Assembly (NCBI GenBank): GCA_024234265.1
Contig: JACKOM010000008.1
Coordinates: forward strand, 69,526-133,525
DNA from: Oceanospirillaceae bacterium
GTDB taxonomy: Bacteria > Pseudomonadota > Gammaproteobacteria > Pseudomonadales > Oceanobacteraceae
Direction: 5' to 3'
Length of the DNA stretch: 64,000 nucleotides
The translations under genes were made by a program, and so were the position numbers. Positions 62,940 through 64,000 of this stretch are shown piece by piece. Every line of letters begins with the position of its first letter. The first letter of the stretch is position 1. The notes under the pieces are model-generated. The model was given only the letters and a program-made list of their open reading frames with translations, did not search any database and was not told the DNA's origin.

Positions 62940-64000
62940 ATGACAATATTTTCCCCCCTTAAAAAACACGCTGCCCGTTTGCTGGCCGTTTTGCTTGCCA
63001 TGGTGATTATCTGGCTGAGCATTTTTGCCGGTAATAAAGGGCTGCTCAACCGTGTTGAATATCTGCTGTATGACTGGCGTTTTGTGCATATGCTGCCCTA
63101 CGCTGGGCGGCAGGCCGGCGAGCACAATATCGCCATTATTGATATTGATGAAAAATCCCTCGCAGAAGATGGCCGCTGGCCCTGGAGCCGGCAGAAAATT
63201 GCGGCGCTGCTTGATCATCTCTACCAGAGCGGTGTGCTGGTGGTGGCCTTCGACGTGGTATTTTCCGAACCGGAATTAAATCCGGCCCATCAGTTATTGC
63301 AGGCGGCGGGTGACGAAATAAAACCCCCTGCCCGCGAGGCCATAAAAAATCTGCAGGCCGAAGTGGATGCCGATGCCGCATTTGCCCGCGCCATGCAGGA
63401 GCGCGATGTGGTGCTGGGTTTCTTTTTTCAGGATGAAGCCAGTTATCAGGCCGGGCAGCTGCCCACGGCGGTTTATGATTTACCCCTCGATGTTCGCGCC
63501 GATCTGGTGGTGACTGAGCGCCCCGGTTACACCGCAAATTTAACTGAACTGCAAAAAGCGGCGAGCGGTGGTGGTTTTGTCACTATGTTTCCCGATGCGG
63601 ATGGCAGCGTGCGCCGCGCACCGCTGGTGATCCGCCGTGGCGATCAGCTTTATCCGTCCCTCGCTCTGGCCGCTGCCATGCGTTATTTATTTGTGACGGA
63701 TGTGGATGTGGGTTTTGCCCGGGTGGGGGATGTCAGCGCCATGACATCCCTGACCCTGAGTGAATTTCCCGCCCTGACCGATGCCCAGGGCAATGTGCTG
63801 GTGCCTTACCGTGGGCCGGCGCGCAGTTATCCCTATATTTCGGCCAGTGATGTTTTACATGACAGGGTGGGGGATGCCCTGCAGGGGGCGGTGGTTTTTG
63901 TGGGCACCTCCGCCATAGGTTTAGCGGATTTACGTAATACCCCCATGGGGCCGCAATATCCCGGTGTGGAAGTGCACGCCAATATCCTCGAAACCCTGCT
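62940..64000 (+). CDS. CHASE2 sensor protein, truncated by window end
   Basis: Open from ATG 62940 to the right edge (353 codons). A membrane helix (about 10-30) precedes a CHASE2 domain: IAIIDIDEKSLAEDGRWPWS, VVAFDVVFSEPE, GGGFVTMFPDADGSVRRAPL and a C-terminal VVFVGTSAIGLADLRNTPMG. In full-length relatives CHASE2 is followed by three helices and usually an adenylate cyclase, or a kinase. Output domain not visible here. Confidence 0.88.
   Translation, partial: MTIFSPLKKHAARLLAVLLAMVIIWLSIFAGNKGLLNRVEYLLYDWRFVHMLPYAGRQAGEHNIAIIDIDEKSLAEDGRWPWSRQKIAALLDHLYQSGVLVVAFDVVFSEPELNPAHQLLQAAGDEIKPPAREAIKNLQAEVDADAAFARAMQERDVVLGFFFQDEASYQAGQLPTAVYDLPLDVRADLVVTERPGYTANLTELQKAASGGGFVTMFPDADGSVRRAPLVIRRGDQLYPSLALAAAMRYLFVTDVDVGFARVGDVSAMTSLTLSEFPALTDAQGNVLVPYRGPARSYPYISASDVLHDRVGDALQGAVVFVGTSAIGLADLRNTPMGPQYPGVEVHANILETL

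Noticed and set aside
1..64000. CRISPR array, prophage, transposase or integron
   Set aside because: No regularly spaced direct repeats, phage structural or integrase genes, or transposase motifs were seen on either strand.
1..64000. tRNA or rRNA genes
   Set aside because: No cloverleaf with a TTC-type T-loop or rRNA-like conserved stretch was noticed; a covariance search would be decisive.

Overview
The window is a stretch of Gammaproteobacterial chromosome. Evidence for this is the minC-minD-minE order, a FadL porin, a phrB/MerR/DUF523-DUF1722 block of the Pseudomonas type, DUF1302/DUF1329 secreted proteins with a MalT-like LuxR regulator, a Pla-1/cef-type lipoprotein lipase, and dense Shine-Dalgarno-led, tightly overlapping genes at moderate GC. 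The best guess is a heterotrophic marine or soil member of the Cellvibrionales / Oceanospirillales / Pseudomonadales that uses lipids and hydrophobic substrates. Genus cannot be fixed from sequence alone. I saw no rRNA, tRNA, CRISPR array, prophage or insertion sequence.

Layout. 1-10.9 kb: a lipid-use locus of thiolase (minus), lipase, DUF1302, DUF1329 and a LuxR/MalT-type regulator. Thiolase and DUF1302 each carry one single-base frameshift and the lipase is broken many times; all frame damage in the window lies in these first 6 kb. 10.9-16.7 kb: a 34-bp palindrome, a degenerate receiver protein, a LysR regulator divergent from a FadL porin, an unknown protein and a YcgR-like PilZ protein. 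16.65-17.06 kb: a gene-free region full of inverted repeats.

17.1-30.3 kb (minus): a run of up to 14 tightly packed genes. In transcription order these are a renalase-like flavoprotein, DUF523-DUF1722, a MerR regulator, photolyase, a fatty-acid desaturase, an NTF2-like protein, an SDR, an FAD oxidase, DUF1365, a CFA-type methyltransferase, DUF2878, a periplasmic protein, DUF1475 and a TonB receptor. It looks like a light/photo-oxidative-stress programme joining DNA repair to membrane-lipid modification. A perfect 11-bp inverted repeat with a 12-nt spacer sits just before its first gene and fits a MerR/LitR/MlrA-type operator.

30.5-45.4 kb is rich in signalling: a PstS-like protein, an outer-membrane barrel and a GGDEF-EAL protein form a translationally coupled trio; two large hybrid histidine kinases (MASE2-GAF and MASE1-CHASE) converge on a DUF2147 gene; and a membrane-anchored protein carries a MshEN c-di-GMP-binding motif pair. 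45.7-64 kb holds mostly housekeeping and small genes: trxB, a parvulin, minCDE, PAP2 phosphatase, two paralogous GT4 glycosyltransferases, a flavodoxin, a PilH-like response regulator, a TetR regulator, several small unknown proteins, a CBS protein, an alpha/beta hydrolase and a CHASE2 protein cut by the window edge. c-di-GMP signalling recurs (PilZ, GGDEF-EAL, MshEN).
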